Part shown: positions 46,405 through 54,220 of the stretch, in pieces
Layout: the number at the start of each line of letters is the position of its first letter
How positions within the stretch are numbered: position 1 is the stretch's first letter
Source of the DNA: Actibacterium atlanticum
GTDB taxonomy: Bacteria; Pseudomonadota; Alphaproteobacteria; Rhodobacterales; Rhodobacteraceae
Assembly (NCBI RefSeq): GCF_000671395.1
Contig: NZ_AQQY01000001.1
Coordinates: 558,001-622,000 of the forward strand
DNA length: 64,000 bases
Direction: 5' to 3'
Translations under genes and position numbers: made by a program
The notes under the pieces: model-generated
Told to the model about the DNA's origin: nothing
The model's input: only the letters and a program-made list of their open reading frames with translations
The model's database searches: none

Positions 46405-46538
46405 TCTCTATCCGGTTTTCCGGAATGCTGACTTACCGGTGTATAGTCCGCCGGTAAGTTGGCAAAATCGCAGCGTCCTCATCCCCAATGGTGCGATGCG
46501 AAATAGACGGTGCAGCCCGCCCGGCTGCACCGTTTTTT
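46405..46538 (+). ncRNA. Candidate structured small RNA between luxR and tsf
   Basis: Hairpins at 46411-46424 (5-bp stem, TTTT loop) and 46431-46459 (perfect 9-bp stem, 11-base loop) are followed by a strong terminator at 46508-46538. The only open frame here runs through the terminator and is not credible. The 5' end and promoter were not identified; alternatively the whole stretch is the 3' tail of the aroQ-luxR mRNA. Confidence 0.4.
46508..46538 (+). terminator. Strong rho-independent terminator (rightward)
   Basis: Perfect 10-bp GC-rich stem (46508-46517 with 46523-46532), five-base loop, then six T residues. It is 247 bp after the luxR-type stop. Confidence 0.9.
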
Positions 46539-46561
46539 AGTTTTCAATCGCAGAAACGAAA

Positions 46562-46587
46562 ACGGCCCACCCCGAAAGGCAGGCCGT
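46562..46587 (-). terminator. Terminator of tsf (leftward)
   Basis: Read on the minus strand: ACGGCC, a loop of 14 bases, GGCCGT, then TTTCGTTTTC. It starts 22 bp after the tsf stop and is back-to-back with the rightward terminator at 46508-46538. Confidence 0.65.
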
Positions 46588-46609
46588 AAAATCGTTTTGA
46601 AAGAAAGGC

Positions 46610-47485
46610 TTAGCCTTGAACGGCTTTGGCGACCTCAGCTGCGAAGTCTTCTTCTTTCTTTTCGATACCTTCGCCAACTTCAACGCGGGCAAATGCAACG
46701 ATTTCAACACCGGCTTCCTTGGCAGCAGCGCCAACGGTTAGGTCGGGGTTGATAACGAACGACTGGTTGACCAGAGTGACTTCAGCCATGAATTTCTTCA
46801 TGCGGCCGACGATCATCTTTTCGATCACCTGCTCGGGCTTACCCGATTCGCGTGCGATCTCGATCTGGATGCCGCGCTCTTTTTCAACAACAGCCGGGTC
46901 CAGGTCATCTTCGTTCAGCGAGGCGGGGTTTGCAGCAGCCACGTGCATGGCAACCTGCTTGCCGAAGGCTTCGTTGTCGCCTTTCAGAGCAACCAGAACG
47001 CCGATTTTGCCCATGTCGTCGCCAGCGGGGTTGTGGATGTAGGTCACAACCTGATCGCCCTCGACTGCAACCATGCGGCGCAGGGTCATGTTCTCGCCGA
47101 TGGTGGCGATTTTGTCGGTCAGGGTATCGGCAACCGATTTGCCGCCCAGATCGGCAGCAGCCAGACCTTCAACGTCAGCCACGCCCAGAGCGGCCTTGGC
47201 GATGCCGCCAACCATGCCCTGGAATTCAGCGTTTTTCGCAACGAAGTCGGTTTCCGAGTTCACTTCAACAGCGACACCCTTGCCACCTTCAACAGCGACG
47301 GCCACCAGGCCTTCGGCGGCGGTGCGGCCCGATTTCTTGGCGGCTTTCGCCAGACCTTTGGTGCGCAGCCAGTCAACAGCGGCTTCCATGTCGCCGTCGG
47401 TTTCGGTCAGCGCTTTTTTCGCATCCATCATGCCTGCGCCGGTGCTGTCGCGCAGTTCTTTTACCAATGCTGCGGTGATTGCCAT
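46610..47485 (-). CDS. tsf: Elongation factor Ts
   Basis: 291 residues. Starts [20 protein letters not shown], the conserved EF-Ts N-terminus, with the EF-Tu contact segment [11 protein letters not shown]. It recycles EF-Tu-GDP in translation. The start at 47485 gives the normal N-terminus; five extra upstream residues are not part of the family. It lies 80 bp after rpsB, as in most bacteria. Confidence 0.97.
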   Translation of the reverse strand: MAITAALVKELRDSTGAGMMDAKKALTETDGDMEAAVDWLRTKGLAKAAKKSGRTAAEGLVAVAVEGGKGVAVEVNSETDFVAKNAEFQGMVGGIAKAALGVADVEGLAAADLGGKSVADTLTDKIATIGENMTLRRMVAVEGDQVVTYIHNPAGDDMGKIGVLVALKGDNEAFGKQVAMHVAAANPASLNEDDLDPAVVEKERGIQIEIARESGKPEQVIEKMIVGRMKKFMAEVTLVNQSFVINPDLTVGAAAKEAGVEIVAFARVEVGEGIEKKEEDFAAEVAKAVQG

Positions 47486-47517
47486 TTCGGCTCTCCTCAT
47501 CAGATATTTAAGCGGTC

Positions 47518-47541
47518 CCGGACGCAGCTACCTGCGTCCGG
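47518..47541 (-). promoter_or_regulatory. Intercistronic hairpin between rpsB and tsf
   Basis: Perfect 10-bp stem (47518-47527 with 47532-47541) and four-base loop, with no T tract on the minus strand. Likely a partial terminator, processing site or mRNA-stability element that sets the S2 to EF-Ts ratio. Confidence 0.5.
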
Positions 47542-47565
47542 TATCAATTCCGTGACAGTCGTGGA

Positions 47566-48345
47566 TCAGGCTTCGGCGGGGGCTTCAGCAGCTTCTTCGA
47601 CGACTTCTTCGACCAGCGCTTCTTCCATGGCGCCGATGTCAACGCCAGCGGCGTCCAGCTGAGCCGACATACCGTCCAGAGCCGAGCGCGACACCAGATC
47701 GCAATACATTGCGATGGCGCGTGCAGCGTCGTCGTTGCCGGGGATCACGTAATCCACGCCTTCGGGCGAGCAGTTGGTATCAACCACAGCCACAACCGGG
47801 ATGCCCAGTTTGTTGGCTTCGGCGATAGCCAGATCTTCTTTTTTCACGTCGATGACGAACAGCAGGTCGGGCAGGCCGCCCATTTCGCGGATGCCGCCCA
47901 GCGACGCCTGCAGTTTGGCCTGGTCACGTTCCATGCCCAGACGCTCTTTCTTGGTCAGGCCTTCAGCGCCGGATGCCAGAGCTTCGTCGATGGTGTTCAG
48001 ACGGTTGATCGACTGGGAAACGGTTTTCCAGTTGGTCAGCGTGCCGCCCAGCCAGCGGTGGTTCATGTAGTACTGTGCGCATTTCTCAGCGGCTTCAGCC
48101 ACGGCGCCAGCGGCCTGACGCTTGGTGCCGACGAACAGAACGCGGCCACCACGGGCTGCAACGTCACGAACGGCCTGCAGAGCCTGGTCCAGCATGGGAA
48201 CGGTCTGTGTCAGGTCGATGATGTGGATGCCATTGCGCGAGCCGTGGATATACGGACCCATGCGGGGGTTCCAACGTTGGGTCTGGTGACCAAAGTGAAC
48301 GCCAGCTTCAAGCAGCTGACGAATCGAAAAATCGGGAAGCGCCAT
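47566..48345 (-). CDS. rpsB: 30S ribosomal protein S2
   Basis: 259 residues. Start at 48345 gives [20 protein letters not shown]; a 55-residue longer open frame is non-homologous leader. Family segments [20 protein letters not shown] and [15 protein letters not shown] are present. The C-terminus carries an acidic Ala/Glu tail ([15 protein letters not shown]), common in alphaproteobacterial S2. Confidence 0.98.
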   Translation of the reverse strand: MALPDFSIRQLLEAGVHFGHQTQRWNPRMGPYIHGSRNGIHIIDLTQTVPMLDQALQAVRDVAARGGRVLFVGTKRQAAGAVAEAAEKCAQYYMNHRWLGGTLTNWKTVSQSINRLNTIDEALASGAEGLTKKERLGMERDQAKLQASLGGIREMGGLPDLLFVIDVKKEDLAIAEANKLGIPVVAVVDTNCSPEGVDYVIPGNDDAARAIAMYCDLVSRSALDGMSAQLDAAGVDIGAMEEALVEEVVEEAAEAPAEA

Positions 48346-48536
48346 AATCTTTTCCTTTTCCGGTTTGCGCCTTGGCGAAGCCATCAGGGCAGTTGCCCAA
48401 CCGGCGGACCTTTGCAGGATTTCTCCCTGCAGGGCCCAAGCCTCGCCTGTGAAGTGCCGCGCGTTTAGCGCCTTGTCGGAAAGGATGCAACCCCCCTGCC
48501 CTGATTTCATCCTTGTCTAAGGGCAAAACCGAGGCC

Positions 48537-49442
48537 ATGAACGGTTCTATGACGGATCAACCAGATATTCTATGTATTGGCTCGGTGCTGTGGGACGTGA
48601 TCGGGCGCACGCCGCGCCGGATGGACGTGGGCTATGACGTGCCGGGGCGGATCACCCGTTTGCCCGGTGGCGTGGCGTTGAACATCGCCATGACCCTGCG
48701 CCGGTTTGGCCTGCGTCCCGCGCTGCTAAGTGCCGTTGGGCAAGATGCCGAGGGCGAAGAGCTGATCCAGGCGTGCACGCGTATGGGGCTGGCCACCGAC
48801 CATATTTACCGCTCTGCCGATCTGCCCACCGACCGGTATATGGCAATTGAGGGCGGCAATGGGCTGGTCGCGGCCTTGGCCGATGCTCATTCTTTGGAAG
48901 CCGCGGGCGACAAAGTCCTGGCACCGCTCATGGATGGCCCGCTGGGCACCTCTGCCCTGCCCTATGATGGCGCGATTGCGCTGGATGGCAATCTGACCGA
49001 GGGCTTGCTGGGCGAAATCGCGCGCTCGCCTGCCTTTGCCCGTGCTGATCTGCGCGTGGCGCCTGCCAGCCCCGGCAAAGCCGAACGGCTGATCCCGCTG
49101 CTGACCCACAGCCGCGCCACGATCTATCTGAACCGTGAAGAGGCCGGTTTGATCTGCCTCACCAAGTTCGAAACTGCGGTGAAGGCGGCTAAGGCCCTTA
49201 TCGCCCGCGGCGCGCATCGGGTGTTGGTGACAGATGGCGGTGAAAGCGCGGTTTTGGCCGACGCCGAAGGCCTGTTAGAACGTACCCCGCCCAAGGTTTT
49301 GGTCACCCGTGTCACCGGCGCCGGGGATACATTCATGGCCGCCCATATCGCGGCAGAACTGGCCGGAACCGCGCGGGACGCCGCGTTGGATCAAGCCCTG
49401 CAAGCCGCCGCCCAATACGTTGCCGGAGAAAGCCCCGCATGA
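48537..49442 (+). CDS. psuK: PfkB family kinase, probable pseudouridine kinase
   Basis: 301 residues. PfkB signatures: GSVLWDVIGRTPR near the start, LPGGVALNIAMTLRRFG, and the C-terminal VTGAGDTFMAAH with the catalytic Asp. Direct coupling to psuG (ATGA overlap) points to phosphorylation of pseudouridine to pseudouridine 5'-phosphate. Start is uncertain: ATG 48537, ATG 48549 and TTG 48513 are all possible, none with an ideal ribosome-binding site. Confidence 0.85.
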   Translation: MNGSMTDQPDILCIGSVLWDVIGRTPRRMDVGYDVPGRITRLPGGVALNIAMTLRRFGLRPALLSAVGQDAEGEELIQACTRMGLATDHIYRSADLPTDRYMAIEGGNGLVAALADAHSLEAAGDKVLAPLMDGPLGTSALPYDGAIALDGNLTEGLLGEIARSPAFARADLRVAPASPGKAERLIPLLTHSRATIYLNREEAGLICLTKFETAVKAAKALIARGAHRVLVTDGGESAVLADAEGLLERTPPKVLVTRVTGAGDTFMAAHIAAELAGTARDAALDQALQAAAQYVAGESPA

Positions 49443-50353
49443 CCGCCCCCCTGAACATCGCCCCCGAGGTCGCCGCCGCCAAGGCCCAAGGCCGCGCCAT
49501 CGTTGCGCTGGAAAGCACGATCATCACCCACGGGATGCCCTATCCGCAGAACCTGGAAACCGCGCGCAAGGTAGAACAAGCCGTGCGCGATGCGGGGGCC
49601 GTGCCTGCGACGATTGCCCTGATGAAGGGGGAAATCTGCATAGGATTGACGGATGAACGGCTGGAGGCTTTGGCAAAAACGCAAGACGCGCGCAAAATCA
49701 GCCGGGCGGATATCGCCGCGTGTCTGTCGCAGGGCTGGACCGGTGCCACGACCGTCGCCGCCACGATGATCTGTGCTGCCCTCGCGGGCATTCATGTATT
49801 TGCCACGGGGGGCATTGGCGGCGTGCATCGCGGCGCGCAAGACACCTTCGATATATCCGCCGACCTTCAGGAATTGGCGCAAAGCCCGGTGACGGTTGTG
49901 GCTGCCGGGGCCAAAGCGATATTGGACCTGCCCAAAACGCTAGAAGTGCTGGAAACTCTGGGCGTTCCGGTGATTGGCTATGGCAGGGATGAGCTGCCCG
50001 CCTTTTGGTCGCGCAGTTCTGGCCTGCCTGCCCCTTTGCGGATGGATGATGCGGGTGAAATTGCTGCCGCCCACCTGATGCGCGCGCGCCTTGGCTTGCC
50101 CGGCGGGCAATTGGTGGCGAACCCGATCCCGGTTGAGGCTGAAATCCCCGCTGATGAGATCACCCCGATCATTGAGGCTGCGCTGCAGGATGCGCAGGGA
50201 ATCAGTGCCAAAGAGGTCACCCCTTTCCTGCTGTCTCGTATCTATGGGCTGACCCAAGGGCGTTCGCTTGAGGCCAATATCGCGCTGGTGCTGAACAACG
50301 CCCGGCTTGCAGCCAAAATCGCGCAGGAAATCACCCTTCAAACGGCTGATTGA
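49439..50353 (+). CDS. psuG: Pseudouridine-5'-phosphate glycosidase
   Basis: 304 residues. Splits pseudouridine 5'-phosphate into uracil and ribose 5-phosphate. Conserved segments: ALESTIITHGMPYPQNLETA, FATGGIGGVHRGA, and AKAILDLPKTLEVLETLGVP. With the upstream kinase it forms the two-step pseudouridine salvage route that processes modified nucleosides from RNA turnover; placement next to rpsB-tsf is suggestive only. Confidence 0.96.
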   Translation: MTAPLNIAPEVAAAKAQGRAIVALESTIITHGMPYPQNLETARKVEQAVRDAGAVPATIALMKGEICIGLTDERLEALAKTQDARKISRADIAACLSQGWTGATTVAATMICAALAGIHVFATGGIGGVHRGAQDTFDISADLQELAQSPVTVVAAGAKAILDLPKTLEVLETLGVPVIGYGRDELPAFWSRSSGLPAPLRMDDAGEIAAAHLMRARLGLPGGQLVANPIPVEAEIPADEITPIIEAALQDAQGISAKEVTPFLLSRIYGLTQGRSLEANIALVLNNARLAAKIAQEITLQTAD

Positions 50354-50356
50354 GCT

Positions 50357-50371
50357 TTGGTCTAAGACCAA
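50357..50371. promoter_or_regulatory. Palindrome between psuG and the DUF502 gene
   Basis: TTGGTCT-A-AGACCAA, 3 bp after the psuG stop. Resembles GntR/FadR-type operators (TGGT...ACCA) but could be a weak stem. No T tract. Confidence 0.3.
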
Positions 50372-50428
50372 GGTTGTAGTAACCCGGACAGCGGCTTACA
50401 TACGATCTGAGCAGCCCGTGGGACGATC

Positions 50429-51190
50429 ATGTTTGAAAAAGACGAATCTGATGAACAGCGCCACCGCGCCCCGCTGATCGCGCGGCTTGTTGGCCGGTTT
50501 CTGGGCTGGCTGCGCAGTTCATTTCTGACAGGTTTGGTGGTTATCGCACCGATTGGCGTAACCGTCTGGCTGTTCTGGACCCTGATCGGGTGGGTCGACA
50601 GCTTCGTCCTGCCCTTCGTGCCCGACATCTATAAACCCGAAGAGGTGATCAACCGCCTTCTGGGCTACACCAACCCAGAAGATCGGATCACGGTGAACAT
50701 CCGCGGCGTTGGCGTGGTGTTCTTCTTACTGTTCACGCTGATCATCGGCTGGCTGATGAAAGGCTTTATCGGGCGCTCTTTCCTGGTGTGGGCGGAACGT
50801 CAGGTTGACCGTATGCCCGTGGTAAGATCGGTCTATAACGGTTTGAAACAAATCGCAGAAACGGTTTTGGCGCAGACCGAAACCTCGTTTGATCAAGCCT
50901 GTCTGGTGCAATACCCGCGCAAGGGGATCTGGGCTGTCGCGTTTATCTCGACCACCACAAAGGGTGAAATCGACCGCAAAATCCCGCGAGATGAGCCGTT
51001 GATCTCGGTCTTTTTGCCAACCACGCCCAACCCGACCTCGGGCTTTTTACTGTTCGTCCCGCGCGAAGATGTGGTGATCCTGGACATGAGCACCGAGGAC
51101 GCGGCCAAGCTGGTGATCTCGGCTGGGTTGGTGTATCCGCCCGATCAAAACGGCCACATCCCGCCCACGCTGACGCCCCCCGCGCAGTAA
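50429..51190 (+). CDS. DUF502 family inner-membrane protein
   Basis: 253 residues with two strong membrane helices (about 30-55: TGLVVIAPIGVTVWLFWTLI; about 92-110: VGVVFFLLFTLIIGWLM), followed by the DUF502 soluble part with RMPVVRSVYNGLKQIAETVL and a predicted beta domain, PNPTSGFLLFVPREDVVILD. Function in bacteria is unknown; plant relatives are COV-type membrane proteins. Precedes lysE by 3 bp. Confidence 0.88.
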   Translation: MFEKDESDEQRHRAPLIARLVGRFLGWLRSSFLTGLVVIAPIGVTVWLFWTLIGWVDSFVLPFVPDIYKPEEVINRLLGYTNPEDRITVNIRGVGVVFFLLFTLIIGWLMKGFIGRSFLVWAERQVDRMPVVRSVYNGLKQIAETVLAQTETSFDQACLVQYPRKGIWAVAFISTTTKGEIDRKIPRDEPLISVFLPTTPNPTSGFLLFVPREDVVILDMSTEDAAKLVISAGLVYPPDQNGHIPPTLTPPAQ

Positions 51191-51193
51191 ACC

Positions 51194-51802
51194 ATGTTCA
51201 CCGCCGCTCTCACCGGATACGCCACGGCGTTCTCGCTGATCTTGGCGATTGGGGCACAGAACGCGTTTGTCTTGCGTCAGGGGTTGCTGCGGACGCATGT
51301 GTTCTGGCTGTGCCTGTTTTGCGCCGTGTCGGACGCCATACTGATCACCGCCGGTGTGGCCGGGTTCGGCGCAATCGTCGAGCAATGGCCGGCGTTGCCA
51401 ATGATCATGGCACTGGCAGGGGCCGCGTTCCTGATCGTCTACGGCGCGATGCGGTTTCATGCGGCTTACAAGGGTGAATACAGCATGGCGCTTTCAGGTC
51501 AGTCCGCGTCATTGGGCAAGACCATCGCGACTGCAGCGGCGTTCACTTGGCTGAACCCCCACGTTTATCTGGACACGCTGGGTCTGATCGGAGCGGTTTC
51601 AACCCAGTTTGCCCCCCTGCCCCAAAAGCTTGCCTTTGGCGTCGCCGCTATCGCGGCCTCGTTCAGTTTTTTCTTTGGGCTGGGCTATGGCGCGCGGCTC
51701 TTGGCCCCGATCATGCAAAGTGCCCGCGCCTGGCGTTTGTTTGACATCGGCGTGGGGCTGGTGATGTGGGCGATTGCTTTGGGTCTGCTATTGAGCCTTT
51801 AA
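51194..51802 (+). CDS. LysE family amino-acid exporter
   Basis: 202 residues with six predicted membrane helices. The N-terminal ILAIGAQNAFVLRQGLLR is the LysE/ArgO hallmark, and FTWLNPHVYLDTLGLIGAVS contains the conserved NPxxxxD. ArgO-like; likely exports arginine or lysine. Converges with the patatin gene, stops sharing the TTAA. Confidence 0.9.
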   Translation: MFTAALTGYATAFSLILAIGAQNAFVLRQGLLRTHVFWLCLFCAVSDAILITAGVAGFGAIVEQWPALPMIMALAGAAFLIVYGAMRFHAAYKGEYSMALSGQSASLGKTIATAAAFTWLNPHVYLDTLGLIGAVSTQFAPLPQKLAFGVAAIAASFSFFFGLGYGARLLAPIMQSARAWRLFDIGVGLVMWAIALGLLLSL

Positions 51803-52827
51803 TCCAGCAGCGCATCCAGATTGACCGAACTTTCAACGCCAAGCGCTGGTTTATGGTCTTCAAGGAACATATCGGCGGACTCGCGCCCGGCCTCTTTCAA
51901 AGACCGCAGCAGCCCTGGGTCAGGCATGGCTTTGCTTTCCGCCGACAAGGACCGCATCAGCGCATCATCCGAGATCATATGCACCAGAACCCGGCCAATC
52001 GGGCCCTCTTCGGGTTGGACCCTCTGTACCGCTTGCAGCACCTGCAACTCGCGTAGGAGTGCGGCGTTAAAGCTGATTTCGTTGATCCGGTCTTCGATAT
52101 CCAGCGGCGTTTTTGGAATCTCGTTCCGATGCATCGGGTTGATGTTTACGATCACCACGTCACGCGGCAGTTCGGGGTCATACAGGGGGTGAAGCGGCGG
52201 GTTCGCGCTGTAACCGCCATCCCAATAGGATTCTTTGTGACCCGTCTTGGGATCTTCGATTTCGATGGCCTGAAACACGGTCGGCAGACAGGCTGAGGCC
52301 AAAATCGCATCTGTGGAGATTTCATCCCGGGTGAAAATCCGGGCCTTGCCGTTGCGCAATTGCGTCGCCCCAATGAACAGTCGCGGCCCTTTGTCAGAGC
52401 AGATCGTTTCAAAGTCGAACTTGTCGACCACCGATTGCAGCGGGTTGCGATAGAGCGGACCATAGTAATAAGGGCTGACCAGTTGCGCGGCGGTTTGCGT
52501 CAACGAGAATGGCATCGCCATCTGCATCATCTGGGTCCAGGGGCTGGTATCAGGTATGAAATCCGTCAACCACTGCGCCAGATGGCTGTCTCCAACCCCG
52601 GCGACCTGATCCCACATCCAATCAAGGTTATCACGCGCATCCTGGCGCGTGCCCCGCGCCAGACCGGCCTTAACGGCGGCCCCGTTCAGCGCCCCGGCCG
52701 AGGTGCCGGTGATCGCGGCGATTTCGATGTCGTCATCCTCAAGGATGCGATCCAGCACGCCCCAGGTGAATGCACCATGGGCGCCGCCGCCCTGCAGGGC
52801 CAGATTGATACGTTTCTTAGTCGTCAT
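51799..52827 (-). CDS. Patatin-like phospholipase
   Basis: 342 residues. Oxyanion loop GGGAHGAFTWG, nucleophile GTSAG and catalytic dyad Asp in WDGGYSANPPL are all intact, so it should be an active acyl hydrolase (RssA/ExoU-type fold). The start at 52827 overlaps the previous gene by 11 bp; a start 6 residues earlier is also open. Substrate unknown; a role in membrane-lipid or polyhydroxybutyrate metabolism is possible because of the neighbouring bdhA. Confidence 0.85.
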   Translation of the reverse strand: MTTKKRINLALQGGGAHGAFTWGVLDRILEDDDIEIAAITGTSAGALNGAAVKAGLARGTRQDARDNLDWMWDQVAGVGDSHLAQWLTDFIPDTSPWTQMMQMAMPFSLTQTAAQLVSPYYYGPLYRNPLQSVVDKFDFETICSDKGPRLFIGATQLRNGKARIFTRDEISTDAILASACLPTVFQAIEIEDPKTGHKESYWDGGYSANPPLHPLYDPELPRDVVIVNINPMHRNEIPKTPLDIEDRINEISFNAALLRELQVLQAVQRVQPEEGPIGRVLVHMISDDALMRSLSAESKAMPDPGLLRSLKEAGRESADMFLEDHKPALGVESSVNLDALLD

Positions 52828-53161
52828 TGCCCTGCTGCGCATCATAGAGCGCGATCAAATCACTAACCCGAACTCCATCAATCGTCATATCAGCGATATT
52901 CGCGTTCGTAATCGCCAGACCTTGCAGATTTGCACCATCAATGACCACGTTCGACATGTTCACATCGCAAAACTTCGCGTCCGTAAGGTTGGCATTATGG
53001 AAAACAAGCCCAGCGGCGTTCACATCGTCAAACTGAGCCGCCATCAGATGGGCATCCTGAAATAGGGACTCCTTGAGGCTCACGCGCGTAAAGCGTGAGC
53101 CACACAGAAACATATTGTCGATCTGTAACTTGTCGCGTCCGGCCTCTGGCTGATCGGTCAT
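52817..53161 (-). CDS. Pentapeptide-repeat protein, 114 aa
   Basis: Residues about 25-95 contain pentapeptide-type periodicity A(D/N)LxX: FTRVSLKESLFQDAHLMAAQ, then ANLTDAKFCDV, then GANLQGLAITNANIADM. A small right-handed quadrilateral beta-helix is expected. Start at 53161 overlaps the bdhA stop (ATGA). Function not known; some relatives mimic DNA and inhibit gyrase, but there is no evidence for that here. Confidence 0.75.
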   Translation of the reverse strand: MTDQPEAGRDKLQIDNMFLCGSRFTRVSLKESLFQDAHLMAAQFDDVNAAGLVFHNANLTDAKFCDVNMSNVVIDGANLQGLAITNANIADMTIDGVRVSDLIALYDAQQGNDD

Positions 53162-53931
53162 AGCGCCGTCCAGCCGCCATCGACACTGATGGTGGTGCCG
53201 GTGATCTGTGCAGCGGCGTCTGAGCACAGGAACACGGCAGTGCCGCCGATCTGTTCTGTCGTGGCGAAGTTCTTTGAAGGCTGGCGCGCCAGCAGCACGT
53301 TACGCACCACGTCTTCGCGGCTCATGTCGTATTCTTTCATGGTGTCGGGAATCTGCGCTTCGACCAGCGGGGTCAGAACATAGCCGGGGCAGATCGCGTT
53401 ACAGGTGATCGGCTCTTCGGCGGTTTCCAGCGCGACGGTTTTGGTCATGCCAACCACACCGTGCTTGGCTGCGACATAAGCGGCCTTGAACGGCGAGGCG
53501 GTCAATCCATGGGCCGAGGCCACATTCACAACGCGCCCCCAACCGGCTTCGCGCATCTTGGGCAGGGCAGCGGCCATGGTGTGGAAGTTTGAATTCATGT
53601 TGATCGCAATGATCGCGTCCCATTTATCACCCGGGAACTGATCAATCGGCGCGACATGCTGAATGCCGGCGTTGTTCACCAGGATGTCGCAGCGCCCTGC
53701 TTGTTCGATCAGCGCGCGGCATTCGTCGCCCTTGGACATGTCCGCTTTGATATAGCGCGCGGTGACGCCAAGTTCGGCGCCCAGGTCTTCGGCCAGCTTG
53801 TGGTCCTCGTCACGGTCGGTGAAAGAGTTCAGAACAACGTCCGCACCCGCTTTGGCCAGTTCACGTGCAACGCCCAGACCGATGCCCGAGTTCGACCCGG
53901 TGATAACGGCGGTTTTTCCCTTCAGACTCAT
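53158..53931 (-). CDS. bdhA: D-3-hydroxybutyrate dehydrogenase
   Basis: 257 residues of the SDR superfamily. NAD-binding GSNSGIGLG, NNAGIQHVAPI, catalytic Ser in VNVASAHGL and YVAAKHG (Tyr/Lys). The C-terminal part with ICPGYVLTPLVEAQIPD is specific for bacterial 3-hydroxybutyrate dehydrogenases. Oxidises 3-hydroxybutyrate to acetoacetate in polyhydroxybutyrate turnover. Start has GGAGG upstream. The upstream open frame adds 42 non-homologous residues. Confidence 0.92.
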   Translation of the reverse strand: MSLKGKTAVITGSNSGIGLGVARELAKAGADVVLNSFTDRDEDHKLAEDLGAELGVTARYIKADMSKGDECRALIEQAGRCDILVNNAGIQHVAPIDQFPGDKWDAIIAINMNSNFHTMAAALPKMREAGWGRVVNVASAHGLTASPFKAAYVAAKHGVVGMTKTVALETAEEPITCNAICPGYVLTPLVEAQIPDTMKEYDMSREDVVRNVLLARQPSKNFATTEQIGGTAVFLCSDAAAQITGTTISVDGGWTAL

Positions 53932-54069
53932 AACGGCTGGCCTCCTCTTGCCCCTTGAATAGTGTTGCGGCGGACTATGCGGTATGGGGCTGGTGTTTGC
54001 ACGTGCGAATGCGCGGGTTGAGGGGAAATATTCTGCACGCGCATCCATGCCGGACATCTGCGCAAAAAA

Positions 54070-54092
54070 AACGCCCGCACGAAGCGGGCGTT
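54070..54092 (-). terminator. Leftward terminator with no matching gene
   Basis: Perfect 9-bp stem (54070-54078 with 54084-54092), five-base loop; on the minus strand it is followed by a T-rich run. No minus-strand gene ends just to its right, where the + strand peptide-binding gene begins. Confidence 0.7.
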
Positions 54093-54220
54093 AAGTTATT
54101 GAGGCAGGTTTCATACAGGCAAGAAACCTATCGAGCAGTGCACTCTTTATACGCAATCCGCCGCTCAGGTCCAAGTTAAAAGTTTGAAAACCCAGCAAAC
54201 CCTGCTTAGGCTCTGGCCTA

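Noticed and set aside
46331-46540. 69-residue open frame after the luxR-type gene
   Set aside because: Its last codons lie inside the terminator stem and T run, and it has no ribosome-binding site or family match.
53932-54057. 42-residue extension of bdhA
   Set aside because: Non-homologous; the GGAGG and family N-terminus fix the start at 53931.
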